64,000 bases of DNA from Heyndrickxia oleronia. Its GTDB lineage: Bacteria > Bacillota > Bacilli > Bacillales > Bacillaceae_C. The translations under genes were made by a program, and so were the position numbers. The DNA is taken from assembly GCF_017809215.1 (NCBI RefSeq), contig NZ_CP065424.1, forward strand, positions 4,614,001 to 4,678,000, in the 5' to 3' direction. Shown here piece after piece: positions 1 through 9,183 of the stretch (position 1 is its first letter; every line of letters starts with the position of its first letter). The notes under the pieces were generated by a model. That model was not told the DNA's origin and ran no database searches. It saw only the letters and a program-made list of their open reading frames with translations.

Positions 1-341
1 ATCTTTTTTACTACAACTAATGCTTCCATCACATTTTCAATTACCGTTTTATGTGGGTACAAATTAAACTGTTGAAACACCATGCCTGTTTCTTGACGGA
101 TAGCATATATGGTTTTTTTCAATGCTTTTATCGGAGCTTTCGCATTGATTTCATGACCATTTACAGTTACTTTTCCACCAGTAATACTTTCTAGACCATT
201 AATACATCTTAAAAAAGTACTTTTACCTGAACCACTCGGACCGATCACAGCTACTACCTGATGTGCTGGTATTGTTAATGAAATATTTTTCAACACTTCA
301 TTTTCTCCAAATTTCTTTTGGAGCTGATCAATGTCAATCAT
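1..341 (-). CDS. Amino acid ABC transporter ATP-binding protein (partial)
   Basis: This is the N-terminal 113 residues of the ATPase that energises the importer made with the permease and lipoprotein to its right; the rest lies beyond the window. The Walker A motif GPSGSGKST is readable near residues 36-44, followed by LRCINGLE and, near the end, the Q-loop segment GMVFQQFNLYPH typical of the GlnQ/HisP polar amino acid class. The ATG at 341 follows a GGTGGTG ribosome binding site that overlaps the end of the permease gene, so the three genes form one minus-strand operon. The substrate cannot be told from this part. Confidence 0.93.
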   Translation of the reverse strand, partial: MIDIDQLQKKFGENEVLKNISLTIPAHQVVAVIGPSGSGKSTFLRCINGLESITGGKVTVNGHEINAKAPIKALKKTIYAIRQETGMVFQQFNLYPHKTVIENVMEALVVVKK

Positions 342-353
342 ATTTTCACCACC

Positions 354-995
354 TTAATATACAGATAACCGTTTTTCAATTTTATTTAATATAAATGAAA
401 AGAATGTACTCATCACCCAATACATAATACCAATGGCCAAGTAAAATGGCATATAAGCGTAATATTGAGCGACTAATAATTGTGCGGAACGCATCAATTC
501 TGTTACGGCAATGACAGATACGAGCGAAGTTTCCTTTAGCATTCCTATAAAGGTGTTACCAAGTGGCGGAATAGCGTAGCGAATCGCTTGTGGAATGATA
601 ATTCGCCGCATGGCTTGGCCTGCTGTCATTCCTGTTGCCAATGCAGCCTCTGTTTGGCCATTTGGCACCGATTGTATTGCGCCACGGAATGCTTCAGAAA
701 CATAAGCACCAATATTAATACTTAGTGCAATATAAGCAGCCGTTAATGCATCTAATTCAATTCCATAATCCACTAATCCATAATAAACAATTACTATCTG
801 TACAAGCGGAGGTGTACCGCGAATGATTGACACATACGCTCTTGCGATCATACGTAGAACGCGATTGCCCTTAATTCGAGCAATCGCGGTTAACAAGCCA
901 ATGATTAAACCGAAGAACATAGAAACCACTGTAATAAGTAATGTGTAATATGCACCCTTCAATAAGAAAGAAAAATTATCAATGACCAAATCCAT
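354..995 (-). CDS. Amino acid ABC transporter permease (HisM/GlnP type)
   Basis: A 213-residue integral membrane protein that forms the channel of a polar amino acid importer. It has about five hydrophobic helices. The family signature near residues 115-160 is present: EAFRGAIQSVPNGQTEAALATG followed by the PQAIR cytoplasmic loop that docks onto the ATPase. The N-terminal helix and the segment SIIRGTPPLVQ match the HisMQ family closely. It sits between the lipoprotein gene (18 bp upstream) and the ATPase gene (12 bp downstream), so the three are probably translated from one mRNA. Length is normal for the family and no defect is visible. Confidence 0.94.
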   Translation of the reverse strand: MDLVIDNFSFLLKGAYYTLLITVVSMFFGLIIGLLTAIARIKGNRVLRMIARAYVSIIRGTPPLVQIVIVYYGLVDYGIELDALTAAYIALSINIGAYVSEAFRGAIQSVPNGQTEAALATGMTAGQAMRRIIIPQAIRYAIPPLGNTFIGMLKETSLVSVIAVTELMRSAQLLVAQYYAYMPFYLAIGIMYWVMSTFFSFILNKIEKRLSVY

Positions 996-1013
996 TGTAG
1001 TTACCTACCTTCA

Positions 1014-1832
1014 TTATTCTGCTGGTGGTTCTTCTCCAAACCATTTAACAAAGATTTCTTTATACTTACCATCTTTTTTCATCTCAGCAAGAGCATCATT
1101 TAACGCATCAACTAATTCAGTATTGCCTTTTTTCACTGCAACAGCAGCCTTATCAGCCTTAATTGCATCTCCGACAGCTTTTATTTTATAACCATTTTCC
1201 TCAACGATTGGTTTTAACGCATATACGTTATTAATCGTTGCATCAATACGCCCAGCATCTAAATCTTTTAACGTTGTTATTACATCATCATAAGTATTAA
1301 TTTTAAAGTTTCCTACTTTTGGCATTAAATCATTTCGTAAATAGGCTTCATCATTTGTACCAAGACCAACACCTATTGTTTTTCCTTTAAAATCATCAGA
1401 TGATTTAATCTTTGTATTTGATTCTTTAACAATCACTTTTACTTCATTTGTAATATAGGGTTTCGTAAAATCGATTTGCTTTTGTCGTTCTGGAGTGATG
1501 GTTACCTGACTAACTAACATGTCAAATTTCCCCTTCTGTAGTCCAGGTATTAACCCTGAAAAATCTTGTGCGACAAATTTAGCTTTTACCCCAAGACGTT
1601 TTGCTAGTTCCTTCGCAATATCTACATCGAAACCATCATATTCTTTTTTGTCGTTCATATAATTATACGGTGCGTACGTTCCCATAATTCCCACCGTTAA
1701 TTCACCATTTTTTTGTATCGTTTTAAGTGCGTTTTCTTCACTTTTTTTCGTTTTATTATCATTATTACCACATGCAGCTAAAACAAGTACTGCTAAAGCG
1801 ATTATTGAAAAAAACAATTTTGTCTTCTTCAT
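1014..1832 (-). CDS. Amino acid ABC transporter substrate-binding lipoprotein
   Basis: A 272-residue extracellular solute-binding protein of family 3. The lipoprotein signal peptide MKKTKLFFSIIALAVLVLAAC ends in the lipobox LAAC, so the mature protein is anchored through Cys-21. The body shows family hallmarks: LTVGIMGTYAPYN, YDGFDVDIAKELAKRLGV and FDMLVSQVTITPERQKQIDFT. The start was placed at the ATG at 1832 because GAAGGAGGAGA precedes it at ideal spacing; a longer frame reaching 1940 has no such site. It is the first gene of the ABC operon. A cystine, glutamine or other sulfur amino acid ligand is possible, but the ligand cannot be read from the sequence. Confidence 0.94.
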   Translation of the reverse strand: MKKTKLFFSIIALAVLVLAACGNNDNKTKKSEENALKTIQKNGELTVGIMGTYAPYNYMNDKKEYDGFDVDIAKELAKRLGVKAKFVAQDFSGLIPGLQKGKFDMLVSQVTITPERQKQIDFTKPYITNEVKVIVKESNTKIKSSDDFKGKTIGVGLGTNDEAYLRNDLMPKVGNFKINTYDDVITTLKDLDAGRIDATINNVYALKPIVEENGYKIKAVGDAIKADKAAVAVKKGNTELVDALNDALAEMKKDGKYKEIFVKWFGEEPPAE

Positions 1833-2027
1833 GTTGTCTCCTCCTTCTATAGATGCGAAATAAGTTGAAAAATTCAAAGTGCCCTTACTAGTAGTGACAA
1901 TATTTGAGAAATGGTTTTGAATAACCACAGAATAAAGCAATTTTACGAAATCAACTCTTTAAAATTTGTCTATTTAAATCCATCTCTTTCTTACATTGAC
2001 CTCACTTAGAATATTCACGCTTCATAA

Positions 2028-2056
2028 ATCCTATAAGATTACTAGACATTAGTCAA
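2028..2056 (-). promoter_or_regulatory. Candidate sigma-A promoter of the amino acid ABC operon
   Basis: On the minus strand TTGACT and TAGGAT are separated by exactly 17 bp, about 195 bp upstream of the lipoprotein start. A short ACTA/TAGT inverted repeat lies in the spacer and could be an operator. The long leader between here and 1832 would leave room for further control, but no riboswitch was recognised. Confidence 0.45.
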
Positions 2057-2346
2057 ACATTTTGTCTTGCTTTTTTCATCCGTTTTTATCTGTTACATTT
2101 CTTAAAAAGTCACTTAAAAATAGGTTACCGAATATGTTCATTATTTCCTGATATAACTAAAATTATGATGTACTGGTAAGAATCGATAAAAATTAGGCTT
2201 ATTATTGCAATACGCCTTTGTTCATATGCCTATTTGATAATCTGCCAACGCCTTATCATCAGTAGCCTACCTTTAGGTGCATTTTTTGAAACTTTTCCAG
2301 TTTGTGAACGTATAAAAATTGAGGATGAAAAAAGGGGGAATAGCTT

Positions 2347-3321
2347 ATGCCAATCCTATTAGTAGCTATTATTTTAGTCATATTTCTTATTTTTATGATT
2401 GCTTCCACTAAAACAAAGAATAAATTAAACATAAAAGATCAAGCTATTCCAGATAATCTCGGGATTCAAACAGATACATTGCTGCCCATTGTTCAAGAAT
2501 TAGATAGAACCCTATCGAGTTCATATACATCAAATGTAAAAGCACGATTTTTGAAGGAACATCCAAAAGTTAGAGATTATGAGTTTGATTGGTTTCTTTT
2601 TGAATTAAAACGCTTTTTTATTATGAATAGCTTATTAAAGTCAGTCCCGATGTTTAGCCCGCGTGTGGATGATATTTGGCATGAAATGCTTATGTTTACT
2701 AGAGAATATGAAAAATTCTCAAAGGATTATTATAAGGAAGTTTTGCATCATACGCCAAATATGGAGGTAACTCCGATTCCGGGTGAGAAAGGCTTTTTTG
2801 ATTGGGTGTATTTAAGCATATTTGAATCAACTCCTAACAGCAGAGCGATTTGGGGAGGATTTCTTAAAAATCCAATTAAGCAGGAAATTATTGATGATTT
2901 TAAAAGCTTATCAGAAAACGAATTATTAAATAAGTATTTTCGTCAAGGGCATGATTGGCTCAATAATAAATTGGAATTAATAAGAAAATTTAAAAGTGAA
3001 ATTTTGTTATCCGAACAGATGATGGAAACAAATAGAAAACCTACACCTTTATCACATTCATCATCTGAGTCGCAAATATTTCATTTAGCAGTAGGTGCAG
3101 CCATTTTTTACTCGTTATATGATTCACATTCTTTTCAAAACAGTATGGATGAAATATTGCCAGACGAGTATTATAAAGTAGCAACCACTACAGGCACAGG
3201 AGCTACTTGTTCTGGTTTTTCTTGTAGTGGTTCTTCTGATAGTTGTCATTCAGGAGGAGACTCTGGAGGGGATTCCGGAGGTTCTAGTTGCTCTAGTTGT
3301 GGTAGTGGGTGCAGTAGTTAA
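2347..3321 (+). CDS. Glycine-rich domain (GRDP-like) protein
   Basis: A 324-residue protein with an N-terminal membrane helix (residues 1-20), a globular middle part and a low-complexity tail. The segment VDDIWHEMLMFTREYEKF (about residues 115-132) carries the VDxxWHxxLxxTxxY signature of the glycine-rich domain-containing protein-like family. The last 45 residues are almost only Ser, Gly and Cys (about nine Cys), resembling the Cys/Gly-rich tails of some secreted or membrane proteins of unknown role. The ATG follows AAAGGGGGAA. It is a single-gene unit ended by a hairpin at 3340-3375. Function is unknown; the tail could bind metal or form disulfides. Confidence 0.75.
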   Translation: MPILLVAIILVIFLIFMIASTKTKNKLNIKDQAIPDNLGIQTDTLLPIVQELDRTLSSSYTSNVKARFLKEHPKVRDYEFDWFLFELKRFFIMNSLLKSVPMFSPRVDDIWHEMLMFTREYEKFSKDYYKEVLHHTPNMEVTPIPGEKGFFDWVYLSIFESTPNSRAIWGGFLKNPIKQEIIDDFKSLSENELLNKYFRQGHDWLNNKLELIRKFKSEILLSEQMMETNRKPTPLSHSSSESQIFHLAVGAAIFYSLYDSHSFQNSMDEILPDEYYKVATTTGTGATCSGFSCSGSSDSCHSGGDSGGDSGGSSCSSCGSGCSS

Positions 3322-3339
3322 TATAGTAAAAATTCTGTA

Positions 3340-3375
3340 GAAACTGTCCTTCGTATTTTGAATGACAGTTTTTAC
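3340..3375 (+). terminator. Rho-independent terminator after the GRDP-like gene
   Basis: Arms AAACTGTC (3341-3348) and GACAGTTT (3364-3371) pair perfectly and are followed by further T residues, 20 bp after the stop codon. Confidence 0.7.
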
Positions 3376-3559
3376 TCATTCCTTGTATCAAATAATTTAT
3401 TAACTTATTTTATGAGTAAATTTCAGCAAAGGAATTTAACACCAGATTTACAAACTTTTTATTAGATTCCCTATTTGATTTCCTTCAAAAACCATGAAAC
3501 AATTTAATTAATATTTTCGTCATCATCATAGTATTGCGATCAAGAAAGGAATAGTAAGA

Positions 3560-4117
3560 TTGAAAAAACGGTTAAAAAGATTTTGGTTTGTCATTCTTCT
3601 TCTGTTCATTTGCTTCCTTTATATTCAATCTCTATATAATGAGCATAAAAATCAATCCAATTCAATCTCGACTAAAACAATAGAGGCAACTGGACTTAAT
3701 CCACTTGTAAAAGAGAAAACGAATCAATTAATCCAGCAAGCTGCAAAAATAGGAATTACGGTTATTATTACAGATGATTTCCGGAGCTCTAAAGATCAAG
3801 ACCAGCTTTATGAAAAAGGAAGAACGGTGAGTGGAAATATTGTCACCAATGCAAAGGGTGGAGAGTCCTATCATAATTACGGTCTTGCCGTTGATTTTGC
3901 ACTAAAAACTCCTACAGGAGATGTTATTTGGGACATGGAGTATGATGGGAATAAAAATGGTCGATCAGATTGGTACGAGGTTGTAGACTTAGCAAAAGCT
4001 TTAGGATTTTCTTGGGGTGGAGATTGGGCTCAATTTAAAGATTATCCGCACCTACAAATGGATTTTGGCTTAAGCATTAATGATTTACAGAATGGCGAAA
4101 AACCTGATGAGACTTAA
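3560..4117 (+). CDS. M15 family peptidoglycan peptidase (CwlK/VanY-like)
   Basis: A 185-residue membrane-anchored or secreted peptidase that probably cleaves stem-peptide bonds of peptidoglycan (L-Ala-D-Glu or D-Ala-D-Ala). Residues 8-23 form a signal anchor. Zinc ligands of the M15 fold are all visible: H105 and D112 in HNYGLAVD (H-x6-D) and H165 in PHLQM; the FRSSKDQDQLY segment is also typical. The start is TTG at 3560, preceded by AAGAAAGGA at good spacing. It stands alone between two terminators. Similar enzymes occur as phage endolysins, but nothing around it is phage-like, so I call it a host cell wall hydrolase. Confidence 0.88.
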   Translation: MKKRLKRFWFVILLLFICFLYIQSLYNEHKNQSNSISTKTIEATGLNPLVKEKTNQLIQQAAKIGITVIITDDFRSSKDQDQLYEKGRTVSGNIVTNAKGGESYHNYGLAVDFALKTPTGDVIWDMEYDGNKNGRSDWYEVVDLAKALGFSWGGDWAQFKDYPHLQMDFGLSINDLQNGEKPDET

Positions 4118-4128
4118 TTATATCAAAG

Positions 4129-4174
4129 AAAAGGATGACTTCTTTCACTAATTAAAAAGAAGTCATCCTTTTTT
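4129..4174. terminator. Bidirectional terminator between peptidase and MMPL genes
   Basis: A perfect arm pair AAGGATGACTTCTTT / AAGAAGTCATCCTTT with a short loop and a T-run on the plus side. It lies between two convergent genes and can serve both. Confidence 0.85.
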
Positions 4175-4220
4175 TAAGTTTCATATAAAAGTATTTTTGT
4201 CCCCTAGTTAGTAACCTACA

Positions 4221-7200
4221 CTATTTTTCCTCAAAGCTTAAGCGCTCATCTTTTTTTCTAGAAACGACATTTGCTAAAGTTTCCGGTAAGGCCATTAATG
4301 CAGGGACAAAAATAGGTAGTAAAATAAAGCAAAGTACGATTAAACCTGTAATAACAGCAATGGCTAATTCCGATAAAAGGACGATTCCTGCAGGCATAAG
4401 TGTCGCAAACGTACCACCCAGGATAATAACTGCTGATATAATGACACCACCCGTATGCTTGGAAGCCAATACAATTGCCTCTTTAGGTGAAAGATCCGGG
4501 TATTCCTTAAAGCGCATCATCAAGAAGATACTATAATCTACTCCTAAGGAAACAATAATGATGAAGGAGAAGAATGGAACGAAAGAAGACAATCCTTCAT
4601 ATCCTAGTACATCTAAGAAAATATAGTTTACGATAAACATAGCTGCATAATATGCACCAACAAGGGATGCTGTTATGAAAACTGGTGTCCAGAAAGATCT
4701 TATAACAAAAAATAAAACAAGCAATACTCCAGCGATGACAATAATCGTTGTTTTATTTAAGTCTCTAGACAATACATCATTCATATCCTTAGTTGTCGCA
4801 CTTGATCCAGCTGTTCCATGCTTAGCATCTGAAAGTACTGTACCTTTTAATCCATTGGAAATTGTTGTATTGATGCTTTTAACTGTTGTTAACGCTTCAT
4901 TCGAATAAGGATCATCACTCAAAACAATGGTCATCTTAGTGATTTTTCGATCTTCTGACATAAAAGCATCTAATGAATGTTTGAATTCGTCATTTGTCAA
5001 CGCCTCTTTTGGGATAAAGAAGTTCTTATTTGTATTAAGTTGAGCTAAGTAATCATTTGTTTGACCAATACCATCAGATATTTGTTCTAATCCACCGTTC
5101 ACATCCGATAATTGGTCTCCAAACGCACCAAATCCATTAAGACCAGCCGCAAGCTGCTCTTGACCAGTTTTCATCTGGCCAAGCCCCTCATTTACACTCT
5201 TCATATTTGTAACAATGGTGTCTATTCCTGAGGATGCTTTGCCAAGTCCTTCTTTAAGTTTCTTCAAGCCGTCTGCCATTTGGTTTAATCCACCTGACAT
5301 GCTAGCAAGATTTTTATTTGCCGTACCAAAACCAGCTGTCACTGCATTATAATTTTCATTTAATGCTTGAATGCTCTCTGGTGTAATCTGGCTTAAGGTT
5401 GTTGCTAACTGATTTATTGTTTGCTTTAACGCCTGAAAGTTCGCATCATTATTCGAATTCGTATAACTGCTTCCAAGGGCATCTGTCATCGATTGCATTT
5501 GGGTAATGGCACTTTTTACACCAAGAAGGGCCTGAGCTGCCTCTTGATAATGAGCACCCATTTCCTTATAACCCGCCTGCATCTTATTATAATTATCAGC
5601 TAATAATGCTACTCCCTCACTCATCTTTGTGAGATTTGTTTCAATCGCAGCGATACCATTACTTATTGTTTGTGGATTATTCGACCTATCATCTATCCCT
5701 GCCTGGATTTGTTTTAATCCACTGGTTAAAGCAGTCATACCGTCTTGAAGCTTCGCGGTACCATCAACCATTTTATTAACATCAGTAAAGTCAGCAGATC
5801 CAAGCTTTTCCTGTGCTTGCTTCATTCCATCATGGATTTGATCTACACCATCTTTTGTTTGTGATAAGCCATCTGTTACAGTTGCCATTTGACTATCGAC
5901 ATAAAAATCATCAATCTTTTCCCCAAGAGGCTGTGTGACCGAAGAAACCTGCTTCACTCCCTTTATACTCTTAAGTCGTTCTGTTATGTTATCAATGACG
6001 GCAAGAGACTCATTATTATCAAGGGCATGATCATTTTCAATAACGACGGTAGCCGGCATGGACTGCCCTTTACCAAAATGATCTGAAACCAAATTAATGG
6101 CTTTAGATGAAGGATATTTATTTCCAAGTTCACCAACCGTATCAAAGTTAAGCTTTTCCTGATGGAAGTACATCATTGGCCCTATAATTAATAGAATGGT
6201 CACTGTAATAATAATAGGGTGCTTAGTCGCAAGGGATGATGATTTTCCCCAAAACTTGTTTTCCTTATGCCCACCAACATTTTTAGATGGCCAGAATATT
6301 TTCTTGCCTAATACCTTCATAATAAAAGGAGTTAGCGTCAAAATTTCAAGTAATAGAACAGTTACACCGATGACGACTACAACACCAGATTGATAGATTG
6401 GCGATTCGGAAAAAACTAGAGCTAGGAATGCGATAAATACAGTGAGTATACTATAAGCAATTGTTTTTCCTGCCGTTTTATACGTATTTACTATTGCGTC
6501 ATCAATCGAATGACCATGTGATAGCTCTTCCTTAAACCGATTAAATAGCAGGATATTATAATCCGTGCCGATCCCAAAGAGAATAAGCACAAGAAGCATC
6601 TGAGTAAGGCTCGTTACTGGAAATCCTGCTTTATCTATTAATTGAGCAGCAATCCCCATCGAACAAAGATAGGAAAAGGCTACCGCCACAAGAGATATTA
6701 AGGGGGTAACAACTGATCTAAATGCAAGAATAAGTACAACTAAAATAAAGATAACAGTTAATGCCGCACTCTTCTCTACACCTGACTGGGTCGCTTTCAA
6801 ATAATCATTATTGATAAAGTCTTCCCCGCTTAAATAGTATGTAACAGGTACTTTATCTAACTTTTTCTCAAATTGCTTTTTAATATCATCAATTTCTCTG
6901 CCTTTTTTATCAAGCTTATAGCTCACCATGACAGTTGTACCATCTTTGGAAACTAATGAGCTTTTCGCATCAGGCATACTGAAGGGATCGATCATGTTTG
7001 TGATCCCAAGTTCCGAGCTGCTATCACTAAGTGATTTTACTGCATCCCCGATTCCTTTCATTTCATCATTGGAAATTTTATTTTTATCATAAAATACAAT
7101 TAGGTTATCCGTACCTTTGGTGGTATCCATTTTTTTTAATATACTACTTGCTATGACAGATGGACTGTCTTTACTTGTACCTTCTTGGCCCTTTTGCCGT

Positions 7201-7298
7201 AGAATGGCATTGACATCTGGCTGAATGACAGTAAGCACTATCGTTGCAATAAGCCAGATTGCAAAAATTGCCCAACGGCCCTTTATAATTCTTCTCAC
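4221..7298 (-). CDS. MMPL/RND family transporter (YdfJ/YdgH-like)
   Basis: A protein of about 1025 residues with two MMPL/sterol-sensing-like membrane blocks, each starting with one helix and an extracytoplasmic domain and ending in five helices (e.g. LVLILFGIGTDYNILLFNRF near 245-265 and IIIVSLGVDYSIFLMMRF near 915-935). Between the blocks lies a long helical region (about 460-760) with repeated G-L-x-x-x-x-x-G-L patterns, typical of Gram-positive MMPL exporters. It is likely a proton-driven exporter of a lipophilic or toxic compound. The GTG at 7298 is preferred because GGAGGGCACAAG precedes it; an ATG at 7319 is possible. It follows the MarR gene closely and should share its promoter. Confidence 0.9.
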   Translation of the reverse strand: MRRIIKGRWAIFAIWLIATIVLTVIQPDVNAILRQKGQEGTSKDSPSVIASSILKKMDTTKGTDNLIVFYDKNKISNDEMKGIGDAVKSLSDSSSELGITNMIDPFSMPDAKSSLVSKDGTTVMVSYKLDKKGREIDDIKKQFEKKLDKVPVTYYLSGEDFINNDYLKATQSGVEKSAALTVIFILVVLILAFRSVVTPLISLVAVAFSYLCSMGIAAQLIDKAGFPVTSLTQMLLVLILFGIGTDYNILLFNRFKEELSHGHSIDDAIVNTYKTAGKTIAYSILTVFIAFLALVFSESPIYQSGVVVVIGVTVLLLEILTLTPFIMKVLGKKIFWPSKNVGGHKENKFWGKSSSLATKHPIIITVTILLIIGPMMYFHQEKLNFDTVGELGNKYPSSKAINLVSDHFGKGQSMPATVVIENDHALDNNESLAVIDNITERLKSIKGVKQVSSVTQPLGEKIDDFYVDSQMATVTDGLSQTKDGVDQIHDGMKQAQEKLGSADFTDVNKMVDGTAKLQDGMTALTSGLKQIQAGIDDRSNNPQTISNGIAAIETNLTKMSEGVALLADNYNKMQAGYKEMGAHYQEAAQALLGVKSAITQMQSMTDALGSSYTNSNNDANFQALKQTINQLATTLSQITPESIQALNENYNAVTAGFGTANKNLASMSGGLNQMADGLKKLKEGLGKASSGIDTIVTNMKSVNEGLGQMKTGQEQLAAGLNGFGAFGDQLSDVNGGLEQISDGIGQTNDYLAQLNTNKNFFIPKEALTNDEFKHSLDAFMSEDRKITKMTIVLSDDPYSNEALTTVKSINTTISNGLKGTVLSDAKHGTAGSSATTKDMNDVLSRDLNKTTIIVIAGVLLVLFFVIRSFWTPVFITASLVGAYYAAMFIVNYIFLDVLGYEGLSSFVPFFSFIIIVSLGVDYSIFLMMRFKEYPDLSPKEAIVLASKHTGGVIISAVIILGGTFATLMPAGIVLLSELAIAVITGLIVLCFILLPIFVPALMALPETLANVVSRKKDERLSFEEK

Positions 7299-7327
7299 CT
7301 TGTGCCCTCCAAATTCCATTCAAATGT

Positions 7328-7831
7328 TTACTTGCCTTGTTTGTCTTTACCGGAGAAGAACAAAACATTAAAGAATTCATAATTATCCATTCCCTCAGCT
7401 ACCATGTTTTCTTTAACAGCGGAAACTAATAATTTCATTCCCTTCTCCACAATCTCCTGATCATTTGGACTTAAACGATCTAATACACCAACTAATGACT
7501 GATTTGTAATTTCTGATATACTCTCATTGATATCTTCAGCGAGTCTAGCAGACAAGGAAATATCTACTATACGTTTATCCTTGCGATTTGGCATCTTTAC
7601 TAGAAACCCTTTAGAAATTAGTCTATCAACAATATCCGAAACAGTACTTTGCGTCATTTTTAAGTTTTGAGAGAGTTGTTTAATACTAACCGTTTTATGT
7701 GAATACACTTCACCGATTACCTTTACCTGGGGAATCGTAACACCATGATCCTCTGCTTTCTTCTGTAGACTTTTCATCGTATAACGATGTAAAAAGTCAA
7801 TAGATTCCCCAATAAATTCAGCTCTATTCAA
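7328..7831 (-). CDS. MarR family transcriptional regulator
   Basis: A 167-residue winged-helix repressor. The recognition region IKQLSQNLKMTQSTVSDIVDR (about 55-75) and the wing RKDKRIVDI are clear. The TTG at 7831 follows GGGGGGAG at correct spacing. It is the first gene of a two-gene operon with the MMPL exporter, and a long palindrome overlaps the start of transcription just upstream. This arrangement fits autorepression relieved by a ligand that is also an export substrate. The ligand is unknown. Confidence 0.92.
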   Translation of the reverse strand: MNRAEFIGESIDFLHRYTMKSLQKKAEDHGVTIPQVKVIGEVYSHKTVSIKQLSQNLKMTQSTVSDIVDRLISKGFLVKMPNRKDKRIVDISLSARLAEDINESISEITNQSLVGVLDRLSPNDQEIVEKGMKLLVSAVKENMVAEGMDNYEFFNVLFFSGKDKQGK

Positions 7832-7854
7832 TATTTCTCCCCCCTTCTCTAAAT

Positions 7855-7884
7855 AAATCGTACACGATACATCGTATACGATTT
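7855..7884. promoter_or_regulatory. MarR operator palindrome
   Basis: A 30-bp near-perfect inverted repeat (13 of 15 positions pair) built from two TCGTAnACGA units at 7858-7867 and 7872-7881. It begins directly after the -10 box of the marR promoter and covers the expected transcription start, the usual place for an autorepressor site. Confidence 0.75.
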
Positions 7885-7913
7885 ATATTATTTGGATGGA
7901 CTTTTTTTGTCAA
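7885..7913 (-). promoter_or_regulatory. Sigma-A promoter of the marR-MMPL operon
   Basis: On the minus strand TTGACA and TAATAT are 17 bp apart; the -35 is a perfect consensus. The operator palindrome adjoins the -10 box downstream. Confidence 0.8.
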
Positions 7914-7976
7914 TGAAAAAGAAAGGCATAATATTTAGTAAGAAGAATTTAAATGACGGTTACAGCAACTTCAATT

Positions 7977-8010
7977 AGAAAAACTCGCCATTTCAAGACG
8001 AGCTTTTCCA
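7977..8010 (-). terminator. Probable terminator after the LysR gene
   Basis: On the minus strand an 8-10 bp stem around CTCG/CGAG with A/T-rich flanks ends in GAGTTTTTC, about 110 bp past the lysR stop. The stem is modest. Confidence 0.45.
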
Positions 8011-8119
8011 TTTGTGTATATTTAGTGTCCATCTTATAATGCTTCACTTTTATTATGTGTATATCCCAAAATGTTTTTCTCTCAGCCACGCTCCGCTTAA
8101 ATAAATGATCGTTGCCCAT

Positions 8120-9013
8120 TCAGCTATTCCCCTTATTGATTTCTTCGAATTCATGAATCATATGCTTACGAAATTGCTTCGCAACATATGAGTAATTTCT
8201 AGTCTTCATCCATGCAAATCCGACCATTTGATAGCAGTCTGGATTTCTGATTTTGATCCGTTTTGTATTTTTTAAATTTTCCTCTAGAAATGAATACTGC
8301 GGGTAAAAGGTAATCCCTTCCCCCTCATTTACCATCTGAAGAACAATAGAAAGCTCTGTCCCCTCAAAAATAATGTTCGGTTCAAAACCAGCATCATGAC
8401 AGCATTTTTCAATCATATTTGTAGCGGTTGAACCAGATTGATAGCTAATAAAACGCTCATGCCTAGCTTGTTTTAGGTCGATTTCATCAAACATTGCCAA
8501 CGGATGATTGTGTGGAACAATTAATTCAAGCTGCTCTTTTAAGACAGGTAACCAAATAATATCAGGTCCAGTGATAGGACTATTCGAGATACATAATTCA
8601 ATTTCGCCTGTTATTAATCTTTCTTTTGCCACTGAGTCTGGCAAAATCGATTGATGTATTTTTACGTTAGGACGCTTAAGATAAAAGCTTTTAAAGACAT
8701 GCGGCAAAATTTTTGAACTCATTACACTGACTGTTACTCGATCCTCTGTAATATTTGCGAGGTTCTGTATTTGTGACCGTGCATTATCAAGTCCTACTAA
8801 AGCTTCTTTAGCTGCTTTAGCAAAAATTTCACCATAGGCATTTAATTTTATCTTACGCCCCTGTCTATCAAATAAAGGTACACCGAGATCTTCTTCCAAA
8901 CGGGCAATCGTCTTACTTAATGATGATTGAGATACATTTAATTCAAGTGCTGCCTGCGACATATGTTCAATTCTAGCTACAGTTAAAAAATATTGTAATT
9001 GTAATAATTGCAT
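8120..9013 (-). CDS. LysR family transcriptional regulator
   Basis: A 297-residue regulator with an N-terminal winged helix (MSQAALELNVSQSSLSKTIAR, about residues 19-39) and a periplasmic-binding-protein-like effector domain (about 90-297). The ATG at 9013 has AGAAGGTG upstream; a longer frame to 9058 lacks a site. It is divergent from the zinc alcohol dehydrogenase, the classic arrangement for a LysR protein controlling its neighbour. The inducer is unknown, possibly an aromatic or aliphatic alcohol or aldehyde. Confidence 0.93.
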   Translation of the reverse strand: MQLLQLQYFLTVARIEHMSQAALELNVSQSSLSKTIARLEEDLGVPLFDRQGRKIKLNAYGEIFAKAAKEALVGLDNARSQIQNLANITEDRVTVSVMSSKILPHVFKSFYLKRPNVKIHQSILPDSVAKERLITGEIELCISNSPITGPDIIWLPVLKEQLELIVPHNHPLAMFDEIDLKQARHERFISYQSGSTATNMIEKCCHDAGFEPNIIFEGTELSIVLQMVNEGEGITFYPQYSFLEENLKNTKRIKIRNPDCYQMVGFAWMKTRNYSYVAKQFRKHMIHEFEEINKGNS

Positions 9014-9140
9014 GAAAACACCTTCTAGTCTCTTATTGACATAAAGGAATTTATTCATTCCTTAAGAAATATTGTACCTATTTTTAAATCGGAATACGAT
9101 AGAGGTGAATTTACAATAATTATCATTTTAATAAGGAAAC

Positions 9141-9158
9141 ATAGGAAGGTATACCTAT
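9141..9158. promoter_or_regulatory. Inverted repeat in the lysR-adh intergenic region
   Basis: ATAGG and CCTAT flank a core that contains GGTATACC. It lies about 25 bp before the dehydrogenase start. It may be an operator for the divergent LysR protein, although it does not show a clean T-N11-A box. Confidence 0.35.
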
Positions 9159-9183
9159 TATTGATTGAAAGGGGTTTTTTTTG

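Noticed and set aside
2057..2346. Riboswitch (T-box or S-box) before the amino acid ABC operon
   Set aside because: No T-box motif, no terminator with T-run and no S-box core were seen between the promoter candidate and the lipoprotein gene.
3560..4117. M15 peptidase as part of a second prophage
   Set aside because: It has a signal anchor and is flanked by host-type genes and terminators, with no phage gene within 20 kb.
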